A DNA stretch of 64,000 nt, taken from positions 1,674,001 through 1,738,000 of the forward strand of contig NZ_CP027858.1 of the NCBI RefSeq assembly GCF_005519465.1, given 5' to 3'. The translations under genes were made by a program, and so were the position numbers. This stretch comes from Streptomyces clavuligerus (GTDB lineage: Bacteria; Actinomycetota; Actinomycetes; Streptomycetales; Streptomycetaceae). Numbering within the stretch: the stretch's first letter is position 1; each line of letters opens with the position of its first letter. Below, one piece after another: positions 16,796 to 25,896 of the stretch. The notes under the pieces were generated by a model. The model saw only the letters and a list, made by a program, of their open reading frames with translations. It was not told where the DNA came from and searched no databases.

Positions 16796-18712
16796 ATGTC
16801 CACTACACATATATCCGCCGGGAAACGTTCCGCCGTGCGCTCGCTGCTGCGCCTGTGGCCCTGTGTGCGTCCCGCGCGGAACCGGCTGCTCTTCGCGGCC
16901 CTCGTCGCGATCGTGGCCTCCTGCCTGAGCCTGGTGATTCCCCTGGTGCTCAAGTGGATGGTGGACGGCCCCGTGGCCGACCGGGACCCGTCGGGGGTCT
17001 GGCTGGGCGCGCTCGCCGTACTGCTGCTCGGATTCGCCGAGGCGCTGCTCTTCGGCTTCCGGCGCTGGCTGGTCGCCCGCCCCCTGGCCGAGGTCGAGGC
17101 CCGGATGCGGGCGGACCTCTACGCCCGGCTCCAGCGGCTGCCGATCGCGTTCCACGACCGCTGGCCCTCCGGGCAGCTCCTCTCGCGGGGCACCACCGAT
17201 CTGATGATCGTGCGGATGTTCTTCCAGTTCCCGCTGACCTTCCTCCTCGTCAACGCCGTGACCATCGCGGTCGGTTTCGTGATCCTGTTCTGGCAGGGCT
17301 GGCTGCTGGCGACGGTGCTGCTCGCGCCGGTCGTCCCGCTGCTGGCGCTGATCTCCTTCTACGAGGCGCGCTTCGCCACCGCATCGCGGCGCAGCCAGGA
17401 CCAGGTGGGCGATCTGACGACGGTGGTCGAGGAGAGCGTCCTCGGCATCCGGATCATCAAGGGCTTCGGCCGCCACCGCGGCCAGGTCCGTGCCTTCCAG
17501 GAGCTGGCCGGGGAGCTGCGCGGCACGGAGCTGCTGAAGGCGCGGCTCCTCGGGATCATCTGGGCGGTCATCACGGTCCTCCCCGAACTGGCCGTGGGCT
17601 CGGTGCTGGTGCTCGGCACCGTGCGGGTGGCGGACGGCGATCTCTCGGCGGGCACGCTGGTGGCGTTCCTCTCGATCGCGCTGGCGCTGCGCTGGCCGGT
17701 GGAGTCCATCGGCTTTCTGCTGGCGATGAGCCAGGAGACGGCGACCGCGACCGACCGCTACTTCGAGGTGATGGACGAACCGGAGGAAAAGGATTCGGCC
17801 AGCGCCGGAGACCGCCCCGGCACCGCCGTACCGGAGGGGGCGGACGGTGGCGGGCTGCGCTTCGAGGGCGTGGCGTTCCGCTACCCGGACGCGGACCCCC
17901 AGGCGGCGCCGGTGCTCGGCGGCGTCGATCTGGAGATCCGGCCCGGCGAGACGATGGCCCTGGTGGGCGGGACGGGCAGCGGGAAGACCACACTCACCGC
18001 ACTCGTTCCCCGGCTGCACGAGGCCACCGCCGGACGGATCACGCTGGACGGCGAGGACATCGCCGCGATGCCCCGGGAGCGGCTGCGCTCCCTGGTGTCG
18101 GTGGCCTTCGAGGAGCCCACGCTGTTCTCGGCGACCGTGGCCGAGAACGTATTGATGGGCATCGCCGACGGAGCGGCGCCCGGCGACGGCGGGCACCCCC
18201 CGGAGCGGCGGCGGGGCGAACGGGACGCCGGGCGGAGCGCCGCGCTGGACCGGGCCCTGGACGTGGCCCAGGCGGGTTTCGTCCACGAGCTGCCCCAGGG
18301 CGTGGACACCGAGGTGGGCGAGCAGGGCCTGAGCCTGTCGGGCGGCCAGCGCCAGCGGCTCGCGCTGGCGCGGGCGGTGGTCGGCCGGCCCCGCTTCCTG
18401 GTGCTCGACGACCCGCTGTCGGCACTCGACGTCCACACGGAGGCGCTGGTCGAGGCGGCCCTGCGCCGGGTCCTCGCGGACACGACCGCGCTGGTGGTGG
18501 CCCACCGCCCGTCGACGGTGCTGCTCGCCGACCGGGTGGCGCTGCTGTCCGGTGGCCGGATCTCGGCCGTCGGAACCCATCAGGAACTGCTGCGGACGAA
18601 CGCCGAGTACGCCTGGCTGATGTCGGGGACGGACCCGGTACGGGCCCCGCGGGACGGCGAGGACACCGGCCACGGCAGCGACGGCGAACTCCCGGAAGGA
18701 ACCGCACGATGA
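16796..18712 (+). CDS. ABC exporter half-transporter, first subunit (degenerate catalytic site)
   Basis: 638 residues: six-helix type I exporter domain (about 20-310) and an ATPase domain (about 340-610). Walker A is GGTGSGKTT (about 387-395), signature LSGGQ (about 512), Walker B VLDDPLSALD (about 533). The residue after Walker B is Asp instead of the catalytic Glu, while the signature is intact. The partner has the opposite pattern, so the heterodimer should have one degenerate and one canonical ATP site, as in TM287/288-type multidrug exporters. Its stop overlaps the start of the second subunit by ATGA. Confidence 0.93.
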   Translation: MSTTHISAGKRSAVRSLLRLWPCVRPARNRLLFAALVAIVASCLSLVIPLVLKWMVDGPVADRDPSGVWLGALAVLLLGFAEALLFGFRRWLVARPLAEVEARMRADLYARLQRLPIAFHDRWPSGQLLSRGTTDLMIVRMFFQFPLTFLLVNAVTIAVGFVILFWQGWLLATVLLAPVVPLLALISFYEARFATASRRSQDQVGDLTTVVEESVLGIRIIKGFGRHRGQVRAFQELAGELRGTELLKARLLGIIWAVITVLPELAVGSVLVLGTVRVADGDLSAGTLVAFLSIALALRWPVESIGFLLAMSQETATATDRYFEVMDEPEEKDSASAGDRPGTAVPEGADGGGLRFEGVAFRYPDADPQAAPVLGGVDLEIRPGETMALVGGTGSGKTTLTALVPRLHEATAGRITLDGEDIAAMPRERLRSLVSVAFEEPTLFSATVAENVLMGIADGAAPGDGGHPPERRRGERDAGRSAALDRALDVAQAGFVHELPQGVDTEVGEQGLSLSGGQRQRLALARAVVGRPRFLVLDDPLSALDVHTEALVEAALRRVLADTTALVVAHRPSTVLLADRVALLSGGRISAVGTHQELLRTNAEYAWLMSGTDPVRAPRDGEDTGHGSDGELPEGTAR

Positions 18713-20640
18713 CCGCCGCGACCACATCCGGCACCACAGGCCCCACGGGCACCACCGGCGGCGAGGAGCGGACCGCGCCCGGGGAGCCCGGACCTCCCGG
18801 AGGGCCGGGACCGGGAACAGGACCGGGACCGGGACCGGCCCCCGGCGGAGGCGACCCCTTCGACGAGGACGACCTGCCCGCCCCCCGGGGCGCGACCCTG
18901 GCCCTGCTGCGGTCGCTGCTCTCCCCGCACCGCGCCCGCGCGATCCGGTTCGTGGCGGTCCTCCTCGTCCACCAGCTCGTCCTCCAGGCCGGGCCGCTGC
19001 TGGTGGCGTACGCCATCGACCGGGGTGTCCCCGCCTACCGGGACGGGGAGTACGGCCCGGTCCTCGCCGTCGCCACCGGCTACGCGCTGTGCGCCGCCGG
19101 GGCCGGGCTGCTCCAGTATCTGTTCATGTCCGTCTCGGGCCGGCTCAGCCAGGACGTCCTGCTCGATCTGCGCGGCCGGATCTTCCGCCAGGCGCAGGCG
19201 CTGAGCGTCGATTTCCACGAGCGGTACACCTCGGGACGGCTGATCGCCCGCTCCACCACCGATGTCGAGGCCCTGCGCGAACTCCTGGAGGAGGGCCTCC
19301 AGGAGCTGATCAACGTCACGCTGGCCTTTGTCTACATCGGCGCCCTGCTGCTCTGGCTGGATCTCGGGCTCGGCGCGGTCGCCATCGCGTCCTTCCTTCC
19401 GCTGGCGCTGCTGGTGCGCCTCTACCGGCGGCGGGCCGCCGTCATCTACGGGGACCGCTCGACCGCGATCGCCGGGGTCATCGTGAAGTTCACGGAGACC
19501 CTCAACGGCATCCGCCCGGTGCGGGCCTTCCGCCGGGAGCGGTCGAACGACGAGGCGTTCCACGTCCTGAACGAGCGCCACAAGCAGCGCAACGGGGACG
19601 CGATGCTGGAGGTCGCGCTCTATGTCGTCGGCTCCCGGCTGGTGGCGAACACGACGGTGACGGCGCTGGTGCTCTGGGGCGCGTACCGGGTCGCGGACGG
19701 GACGCTGGCCCTCGGGGTGCTGGCCGCCGTGACGCTGTATCTGCGGCGGATGTACGACCCGATCGACCGGCTGGCGATCTTCCTCAACTCCTTCGAGAGC
19801 GCCGCCGCCTCGCTGCGGAAGATCGCGGGGCTGCTGGCCCAGACCCCGTCCGTCCCGGAGCCCGCCCGCCCCGGGGAGCTGCCGCCGGCGCGGGGCGAGG
19901 GGCCGGGCCGTGCGGTGGTCTTCGAGGACGTCCGGTTCGCCTACCGGACGGGCGGCGAGGTGCTGCCGCGCTTCGATCTGACCATCCCGGCGGGGCAGAC
20001 CCTCGCGGTCGTCGGCTCCACCGGCGCGGGCAAGTCGACCCTGGCCAAGCTGCTGGCCCGGTTCTACGACCCGACGGAGGGCCGGGTGCTGCTGGACGGC
20101 ACCGACCTCAGGGAGCTGTCCCTGCCGGAGCTGCGGCGCGGGGTGGTCATGGTGACCCAGGAGGCGTTCCTGTTCTCCGGGACGGTGGCGGAGAACATCG
20201 CCGTCGGACGGCCGGACGCGACCCGCGCGGAGATCGAGGAGGCGGCGCGGGCCATCGGGGCGCACGCGTTCATCAGCGCCCTGCCGGACGGTTACGACAC
20301 CGATGTGCGCAAGCGCGGCGGCCGGATCTCCGCCGGGCAGCGGCAGTTGGTGGGCTTCGCCCGGGCGCTGCTCGCGGACCCCGCCGTGCTCATCCTGGAC
20401 GAGGCGACCAGTTCTCTGGACATCCCCGGGGAACGGGCGGTGCAGCGGGCCATGGACACGGTGCTGCGCGGACGTACCGCGATCGTGATCGCCCACCGGC
20501 TCTCCACGGTGGAGGTCGCCGACCGGGTGCTGGTGATGGAGCGGGGCCGGATCGTGGAGGACGGAACGCCCCGGGAGCTGATCGGGGGGACGGGCCGCTT
20601 CGCGGACCTGCACCGGGCCTGGCGGGACAGCCTGGTCTGA
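18709..20640 (+). CDS. ABC exporter half-transporter, second subunit (canonical catalytic Glu)
   Basis: 643 residues. A Thr/Gly/Pro-rich cytoplasmic N-terminus (about 1-60) precedes six membrane helices (about 80-370) and an ATPase domain (about 395-640). Walker A is GSTGAGKST (about 434), signature ISAGQ (SAGQ instead of SGGQ, about 540), Walker B LILDEATSSLD with the catalytic Glu (about 562), then the H-loop IAHRLS. Starts inside the upstream stop codon. Substrate unknown; drug, lipid or peptide export are possible. A perfect hairpin ends the operon. Confidence 0.93.
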   Translation: MTAATTSGTTGPTGTTGGEERTAPGEPGPPGGPGPGTGPGPGPAPGGGDPFDEDDLPAPRGATLALLRSLLSPHRARAIRFVAVLLVHQLVLQAGPLLVAYAIDRGVPAYRDGEYGPVLAVATGYALCAAGAGLLQYLFMSVSGRLSQDVLLDLRGRIFRQAQALSVDFHERYTSGRLIARSTTDVEALRELLEEGLQELINVTLAFVYIGALLLWLDLGLGAVAIASFLPLALLVRLYRRRAAVIYGDRSTAIAGVIVKFTETLNGIRPVRAFRRERSNDEAFHVLNERHKQRNGDAMLEVALYVVGSRLVANTTVTALVLWGAYRVADGTLALGVLAAVTLYLRRMYDPIDRLAIFLNSFESAAASLRKIAGLLAQTPSVPEPARPGELPPARGEGPGRAVVFEDVRFAYRTGGEVLPRFDLTIPAGQTLAVVGSTGAGKSTLAKLLARFYDPTEGRVLLDGTDLRELSLPELRRGVVMVTQEAFLFSGTVAENIAVGRPDATRAEIEEAARAIGAHAFISALPDGYDTDVRKRGGRISAGQRQLVGFARALLADPAVLILDEATSSLDIPGERAVQRAMDTVLRGRTAIVIAHRLSTVEVADRVLVMERGRIVEDGTPRELIGGTGRFADLHRAWRDSLV

Positions 20641-20651
20641 CCGTTTTCCGT

Positions 20652-20694
20652 GACGGTGTCTCCCCGCCCGGCGGCCGGGCGGGGAGACACCGTC
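20652..20694 (+). terminator. Perfect long hairpin after the ABC operon
   Basis: Perfect 21-base complementary arms (20652-20672 and 20674-20694) around a single central base start 11 bases after the exporter stop codon. No T-tract, as usual for Streptomyces stem-type terminators. Confidence 0.85.
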
Positions 20695-20806
20695 GTATCG
20701 GCGTGTCAGCGGCCGGGGGGCGACGCGGCTCCGGCCGCCGTACCGGCCGGGGGCGGCATCGATCACTGAGTGCGGGTACTCGTGCCGGGCCGGCGGAGCG
20801 GCCGGG

Positions 20807-21541
20807 TCAGAGCCGTCGGCGGTGGGTGCGCAGACCGTCGAGGACGAGGCGGAGACCGAAGGCGAAGTGGGCCTCGAAGTCCGCGGCGGCCAGGGTGGGG
20901 AGTACGGCGCGGAGGTGGGGGTGGCGGTCGTCGGAGCCGACGGCCGCGCGGAGGCGTTCGGGGGAGGTTCGGGCGTCGGGCGCGCCACCCCGGGCGGCCT
21001 GTTCCTCCAGGGTGTGGCCGAGGGTGAAGTGGACGATCGCCAGGGCGCCCCGGGCGGCGTCCGGGTCGTCGAGACCGGCCTCGCGCACGACGCCGACCAG
21101 GGCGTCGGCGAAACCGAGGGTGCCGGGGCCGAACGAGTGCGTACCGGCGTAGACCCGGGCCCCGTCCCGGTGCGCCAGCAGGGCTCCGCGCAGCGCGTAC
21201 GCCAGCGCCGCGGCCCGCTCGTCCCACTCCCCCGCCGGTCCCTCCGGCACGGACGCTGAATCCGCGGACGTCGCGGACGTCGCGGAAGCCATCGACTCCG
21301 CTGCCGGAAGGGCGTGTTCCGCCAGGATGCGTTCGGCCATCGCCGTCAGCAGGTCGTGCTTCGTGGCGAAGTACCGGTAGAGCGCGCCCGCCCGGACCCC
21401 CATCGCCTCCGCGAGCCGCCGCATGGTGAGCGCGTCCAGGCCCACCTCGTCCAGCAGATCCAGCGCGACGGTGACGGTGCGCTCGGGGTCGAGGCGGGCG
21501 GGGCGGCCGCGGCCGGGGCGGGGGGTTGACGTGGCGCTCAT
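20807..21541 (-). CDS. TetR-family transcriptional regulator
   Basis: About 244 residues. N-terminal TetR helix-turn-helix over about 18-65 (TVTVALDLLDEVGLDALTMR, then GVRAGALYRYFATKHDL), followed by a TetR_C-type ligand domain. It is divergent from an FAD monooxygenase across a 60-bp gap containing two abutting palindromes. It therefore probably represses that gene and itself and responds to the monooxygenase substrate. ATG 21541 is preferred; an upstream extension would run into the palindromes. Confidence 0.9.
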   Translation of the reverse strand: MSATSTPRPGRGRPARLDPERTVTVALDLLDEVGLDALTMRRLAEAMGVRAGALYRYFATKHDLLTAMAERILAEHALPAAESMASATSATSADSASVPEGPAGEWDERAAALAYALRGALLAHRDGARVYAGTHSFGPGTLGFADALVGVVREAGLDDPDAARGALAIVHFTLGHTLEEQAARGGAPDARTSPERLRAAVGSDDRHPHLRAVLPTLAAADFEAHFAFGLRLVLDGLRTHRRRL

Positions 21542-21554
21542 CCGGCCCATCATA

Positions 21555-21584
21555 GTGAACAGCGTTCACGTGAACATCGTTCAC
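21555..21584. promoter_or_regulatory. Two abutting 15-bp palindromes, likely TetR operators
   Basis: GTGAAC-AGC-GTTCAC (21555-21569) is followed directly by GTGAAC-ATC-GTTCAC (21570-21584). Both are perfect in their six-base arms and lie between the divergent TetR and monooxygenase start codons, 14 and 17 bases away, covering where polymerase and ribosomes must load. Confidence 0.88.
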
Positions 21585-21601
21585 TAAATGGGAGGGCACA
21601 G

Positions 21602-23110
21602 ATGGACCTCACCGGGGACACCGATGTACTCGTCGTGGGAGCGGGCCCGACGGGTCTGATGCTCGCGGCCGAGCTGGCCCTCGCCGGGGTACGGGTCACC
21701 GTGGCCGAGCGCCACGCCGAACCGCGCCGGGAGTCGCGGGCGCTGTCCCTGCACCCGCGCAGCCGGGAGCTGCTGGACCAGCGGGGGATCGCCGACCGCC
21801 TCCCCGCCGGACCGGTCGCGCCCGTATGGCACTTCGGCACGCTCGGCACCCGGCTCGACTTCTCCGCCCTCGACACCCGGCACGGCGGCACGCTCGTCGT
21901 CGGACAGGCCCGTATCGAGGCCCTGCTGGAGGCGTGGGCCCGGGAGCTGGGCGCGGAGATCCTGCGCGGGTACAAGCTGGTGGAGCTGGGCCGGGACGCC
22001 GACGGCGTCGACGCGCGCCTCAGCGGCGGCGCGGGCCGGCGCGCCGTGCGGGCGCGCTGGGCCGTCGGCTGCGACGGCGGGCGCAGCGCGGTCCGGGAGG
22101 CGGCGGGCATCGCCTTCCCCGGCAGCCCGGAGACCCTGACCGGGATGCTCGGCGACTTCGCCGTCACCGAGCCGCCCCCCTCGTCGCTCCTGTTCGCGCG
22201 GGAGCGGCCGGCGGGGGTCCTGATCGTTCCGATGGAGGGCGGGCTGACCCGTTTCGCCCTGGTGGACCCGGCGCGGATGCGGGTGCCCTCGCGGGAGCCG
22301 GTCACGCTGGAGGAGTTCCGCGCCTCCCTCACCGCCGTCTGCGGCACCGACTTCGGAGTGGACCGGCCGCACTGGCTCTCCCGTTTCGGGAACGCGACCC
22401 GGCTCGCGGAGCGCTACCGCTCGGGCCGGGTGCTGCTCGCCGGGGACGCCGCGCACATCCACTTCCCCGCCGCCGGACAGGGCCTGAACACCGGCCTCCA
22501 GGACGCCGTGAACCTCGGCTGGAAGCTCGCCGCCACCGTCCGCGGCTGGGCCCCGCCCGGCCTCCTCGACACCTATGACGCGGAGCGGCGCCCCGTCGGG
22601 CGGGCGCTGGCGGAGAACACCGAGGCACAGACGCTGCTCATCGAACTGCCGCTGACGGAGCGCTACCGGAGGCCCGGGACGGCGCTGCGCGGTCTGATGA
22701 ACGAGCTGTTGGGCATCGAGGACGTGAACCGGCTGCTGGCGGAGCGGGTGTCGGCGCTGGGCGTCGCGTACCCGGCGCCGGGGCCGGGTGCCGACCCGCT
22801 GGCGGGACGGCGGATGCCCGACTTCGGACTGACCGCGGCGGGCCCGGCGGACCGGCTGTTCGCGCTCCTCGCCGACGGCCGTTTCGTCCTGCTCGGTCTG
22901 GACGGGGAACACCCCGCCGCCGAGCCGTGGCGGGACCGGGTGACCGGGTGCGCCGTGACGGCCCATGAGCGCCGGGCCGACCTGGACGGGGTGCGGGAGC
23001 TGCTGATCCGCCCGGACGGCCATGTCGCGTGGGCGTCCCGCACCGCCGACCCCCGTACGCGGGCGAAGGAGCGGACCGCCGCGCTCACCGCGTGGGCGGG
23101 GCTGCCGTAG
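21602..23110 (+). CDS. FAD-dependent aromatic monooxygenase (PgaE/Rox-like)
   Basis: 502 residues of the class A flavoprotein hydroxylase family. N-terminal dinucleotide fold VVGAGPTGLMLAAEL (about 9-23), the central DG motif in VGCDGGRSAVREA (about 155-167), the GD motif AGDAAHIHFPAAGQGLN (about 279-295), and a C-terminal thioredoxin-like domain. Uses NADPH and oxygen to hydroxylate an aromatic substrate. Similar enzymes tailor polyketides or inactivate drugs such as rifampicin. Because it is a lone gene under a divergent TetR with strong operators, detoxification is the more likely role. A GGGAGG ribosome site precedes the ATG. Confidence 0.9.
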   Translation: MDLTGDTDVLVVGAGPTGLMLAAELALAGVRVTVAERHAEPRRESRALSLHPRSRELLDQRGIADRLPAGPVAPVWHFGTLGTRLDFSALDTRHGGTLVVGQARIEALLEAWARELGAEILRGYKLVELGRDADGVDARLSGGAGRRAVRARWAVGCDGGRSAVREAAGIAFPGSPETLTGMLGDFAVTEPPPSSLLFARERPAGVLIVPMEGGLTRFALVDPARMRVPSREPVTLEEFRASLTAVCGTDFGVDRPHWLSRFGNATRLAERYRSGRVLLAGDAAHIHFPAAGQGLNTGLQDAVNLGWKLAATVRGWAPPGLLDTYDAERRPVGRALAENTEAQTLLIELPLTERYRRPGTALRGLMNELLGIEDVNRLLAERVSALGVAYPAPGPGADPLAGRRMPDFGLTAAGPADRLFALLADGRFVLLGLDGEHPAAEPWRDRVTGCAVTAHERRADLDGVRELLIRPDGHVAWASRTADPRTRAKERTAALTAWAGLP

Positions 23111-23571
23111 CGGCGCCCGGGCCCGCGGCCGGCCGGCCCCGGACGCGGGGCGCCGACCGGCGGGTCCGGCGTGACAGATCACGCCGTTCTGTCCAGGGCG
23201 GGTCATGACGGCACCGTGACGGCCATGTGTCCGCGCGTGGCGTCGGGACACCCGGGTTCCGGGCGATCGTGCCTGCGTGGGGCGGGTGTGGGCCGGTGGG
23301 CGCGGAGGGGCCGTTCACAGTGGCGCAACACCGTACACACGTCCGTTCAACGAACACCCGCACTCGCTCAACGGAGCACATCCGGCCATTCCTTGACGCG
23401 ACTCTGTCAAAAACTGTCGTGTCCCTGCCACTCTTCCCCCCATTCGGACACCGCCGTTCCCGCACCACCGCGTGACCGCACCACCGCACACCCTCTTCTC
23501 GGCTCTGCTCCTCAGCTCTGTCCGGGCCGGTCCCTTCCACCGCCCGGTTCCCCCTCGCAGAAGGAGTTCGT
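23111..23571. other. 461-bp upstream region of the M4 protease gene
   Basis: No gene supported on either strand. It is locally AT-richer between about 23320 and 23430 and includes an inverted repeat TTGAC-N8-GTCAA (23393-23410). The left arm resembles a -35 hexamer, so this could be promoter plus operator for the secreted protease. A small GTTC-AAC-GAAC palindrome precedes it near 23344. Confidence 0.5.
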
Positions 23572-25617
23572 GTGAGATCCACCCCTCGCAGGCGTGTCGG
23601 CGCCGCCGGAGCACTCTTCCTCTCCGCCGCGATGATCGCCGTGGGCGTCCAGGCCGGAGTCCCGGCCTCGGCCGCGCCCGCCGACCGGGCCGGGGCCGCC
23701 TTCGGCGCCGCCGTGGCCGACGCGGACCCCGGGGCACTGCCCCAGCAGCTCACCCCCGCCCAGCGCACCGGGCTGATACGCGCGCAGAGCGCGACCACCG
23801 GGGAGACGGCCCGCGAACTCGGGCTCGGACCGCAGGAGAAGCTGCTCGTACGGGAGGTGGCCCGGGACCGCGACGGGACCGTCCACACCCGCTACGAGCG
23901 CACCTACGCCGGGCTGCCGGTGCTCGGCGGGGACCTCGTCGTCGCCAGCGCCAAGGACGGCGCGGTGACCTCGGTCGTCAAGGCGTCCCGGACCGCGCTG
24001 CGCGGGGTCGCCACGACCGCCCGTGTCACCCCGGCCACCGCCGAGAAGCAGGCGCGCGCCCGGGCCGTGGCCCAGAAGGCCAGCGGGACGGAGACGGAGC
24101 ACGCGCCGCGCAAGGTCGTCTGGCTCGCGCAGGGTTCGAAGCCGGTCCTGGCGTACGAGACGGTCGTCGGCGGCACCCAGCCCGACGGGACCCCGAACGA
24201 GCTGCACGTCGTCACCGACGCCACCACCGGCGCGAAGCTGTACGAGTGGCAGGCCGTCCACAACGGCACCGGCCACACGCAGTACAGCGGGCAGGTGACC
24301 CTCGGCAGCGTGGCGTCCGGAGGAACGTTCAACCTCACCGACACCGCGCGGGGCAACCACCGCACCCACAACCTCAACCGCGGCACCACCGGGACCGGCG
24401 CCCTCTTCTCGGGCCCGGACGACATCTGGGGCAACGGCCTTCCGGCCGACGCGGAGACCGCCGGTGCCGACGCCGCCTATGGCGCGGGTCTGACCTGGGA
24501 CTACTTCAAGAATGTGCACGGCCGCAACGGCATCAAGAACGACGGCGTGGGCGCGTACTCCCGGGTCCACTACGGCAACAACTATGTCAACGCCTTCTGG
24601 ACCGACAGCTGCTTCTGCATGACCTACGGCGACGGCGCGGGCAATGCCAAGCCGCTGACCTCGATCGACGTGGCCGCGCACGAGATGACCCACGGTGTCA
24701 CCTCCAACACCGCCGGTCTCATCTACAGCGGGGAGTCCGGCGGCCTCAACGAGGCGACGTCCGACATCTTCGCCGCGGCGGTCGAGTTCCACGCGAACAA
24801 CGCGCAGGACCCGGGCGACTACCTCGTCGGCGAGAAGATCGACATCCGGGGCAACGGCACCCCGCTGCGGTACATGGACCGGCCGAGCCGGGACGGCAGC
24901 TCCAAGGACTACTGGTACTCCGGCATCGGCAGCATCGGCGTCCACTCCTCCTCCGGCGTGGGCAACCACTGGTTCTACCTCGCCTCCGAGGGCAGCGGGC
25001 CCAAGACCGTCAACGGCGTGAGCTACGACTCCCCGACCTACGACGGGCAGCCGGTCACCCCGATCGGCCGGGACAAGGCAGCGCTGATCTGGTACCGGGC
25101 GCTGACCACCAAGTTCACGACCACGACCAACTACGCGGCGGCGCGCGCCGGAACGATCGCGGCGGCGACCGAGCTGTACGGCGCGGGCAGCCCCGAGGTC
25201 ACCAACATCACCCACGCCTGGGCGGCCGTGAACGTCGGCGCCCGGCCCGGCGGGGGCGGCAACCCCGGCGGCCCGAGCTTCGAGAACACCGCCGATGTGG
25301 CCATCCCGGACAACGGCGCGGCGGTCACCTCTCCGGTCGCGGTCACCGGTGTGGCGGGCAACGCGCCGTCGAACCTCGCGGTGGACGTGGACATCGTCCA
25401 CACCTGGCGCGGTGACCTCCAGGTGGACCTGGTGGCCCCCGACGGGACCGTCTACCCGCTGAAGCCGCTCAGCCCGTCCGACTCCGGGGACGACGTACGG
25501 GAGATCTTCACGGTCAACGCCTCGTCCGAGGTCGCCAACGGGACCTGGGGGCTGCGGGTCCAGGACCGGGCCACCGCGGACACCGGCTACATCAACAGCG
25601 TCAAGCTGACTTTCTGA
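23572..25617 (+). CDS. Secreted M4 (thermolysin) metalloprotease with C-terminal P domain
   Basis: 681 residues: signal peptide (1-35), FTP and PepSY propeptide domains (about 55-195), catalytic M4 domain (about 235-560), and a C-terminal proprotein-convertase P domain (about 575-681). Zinc ligands are in HEMTH (about 369-373) and the downstream Glu in GGLNEATSD (about 392). The second catalytic His lies in the HSSSGVGNHWFYL region. A neutral zinc endopeptidase, exported as a zymogen with an autoprocessed propeptide. GTG start after GAAGGAG. The P domain is common in Streptomyces M4 enzymes and may help folding or substrate binding. Confidence 0.95.
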   Translation: MRSTPRRRVGAAGALFLSAAMIAVGVQAGVPASAAPADRAGAAFGAAVADADPGALPQQLTPAQRTGLIRAQSATTGETARELGLGPQEKLLVREVARDRDGTVHTRYERTYAGLPVLGGDLVVASAKDGAVTSVVKASRTALRGVATTARVTPATAEKQARARAVAQKASGTETEHAPRKVVWLAQGSKPVLAYETVVGGTQPDGTPNELHVVTDATTGAKLYEWQAVHNGTGHTQYSGQVTLGSVASGGTFNLTDTARGNHRTHNLNRGTTGTGALFSGPDDIWGNGLPADAETAGADAAYGAGLTWDYFKNVHGRNGIKNDGVGAYSRVHYGNNYVNAFWTDSCFCMTYGDGAGNAKPLTSIDVAAHEMTHGVTSNTAGLIYSGESGGLNEATSDIFAAAVEFHANNAQDPGDYLVGEKIDIRGNGTPLRYMDRPSRDGSSKDYWYSGIGSIGVHSSSGVGNHWFYLASEGSGPKTVNGVSYDSPTYDGQPVTPIGRDKAALIWYRALTTKFTTTTNYAAARAGTIAAATELYGAGSPEVTNITHAWAAVNVGARPGGGGNPGGPSFENTADVAIPDNGAAVTSPVAVTGVAGNAPSNLAVDVDIVHTWRGDLQVDLVAPDGTVYPLKPLSPSDSGDDVREIFTVNASSEVANGTWGLRVQDRATADTGYINSVKLTF

Positions 25618-25648
25618 TCCGCCGCCGGTCCGGCCCGTGAGGGCGGAC

Positions 25649-25713
25649 GCGGCACGGGTCCTCCGGCCCCCCGGCACCGCCCTCGGCGGCCCCGGGGGGC
25701 CTCGCCGTGCCGC
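25649..25713 (+). terminator. Compound hairpin after the M4 protease
   Basis: Outer arms GCGGCACGG / CCGTGCCGC (25649-25657, 25705-25713) enclose a second GC-rich stem (GGCCCCCCGG with CCGGGGGGCC). Lies 32 bases after the stop codon; a stem-type terminator. Confidence 0.7.
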
Positions 25714-25896
25714 CTGCCCCTCCCCTGCCCTCCCTTGCCGTGTCGCGCCCGTTCCATGCCCATCCGCGAGCGGTTCACGATAGATTCGGGCCCCGGCGCA
25801 TCCCCGGGCCGGGAATCCCGTCCCATCGGCCGGATGGCATGATCCACTGGCCAACTCAGTGAACTATGCACGCAGTAGGCGACAAAAGGAGAGCAT

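Noticed and set aside
23171..23575. Plus-strand frame upstream of the M4 protease
   Set aside because: Poor codon usage, no domain, and it overlaps the likely promoter and the protease start.
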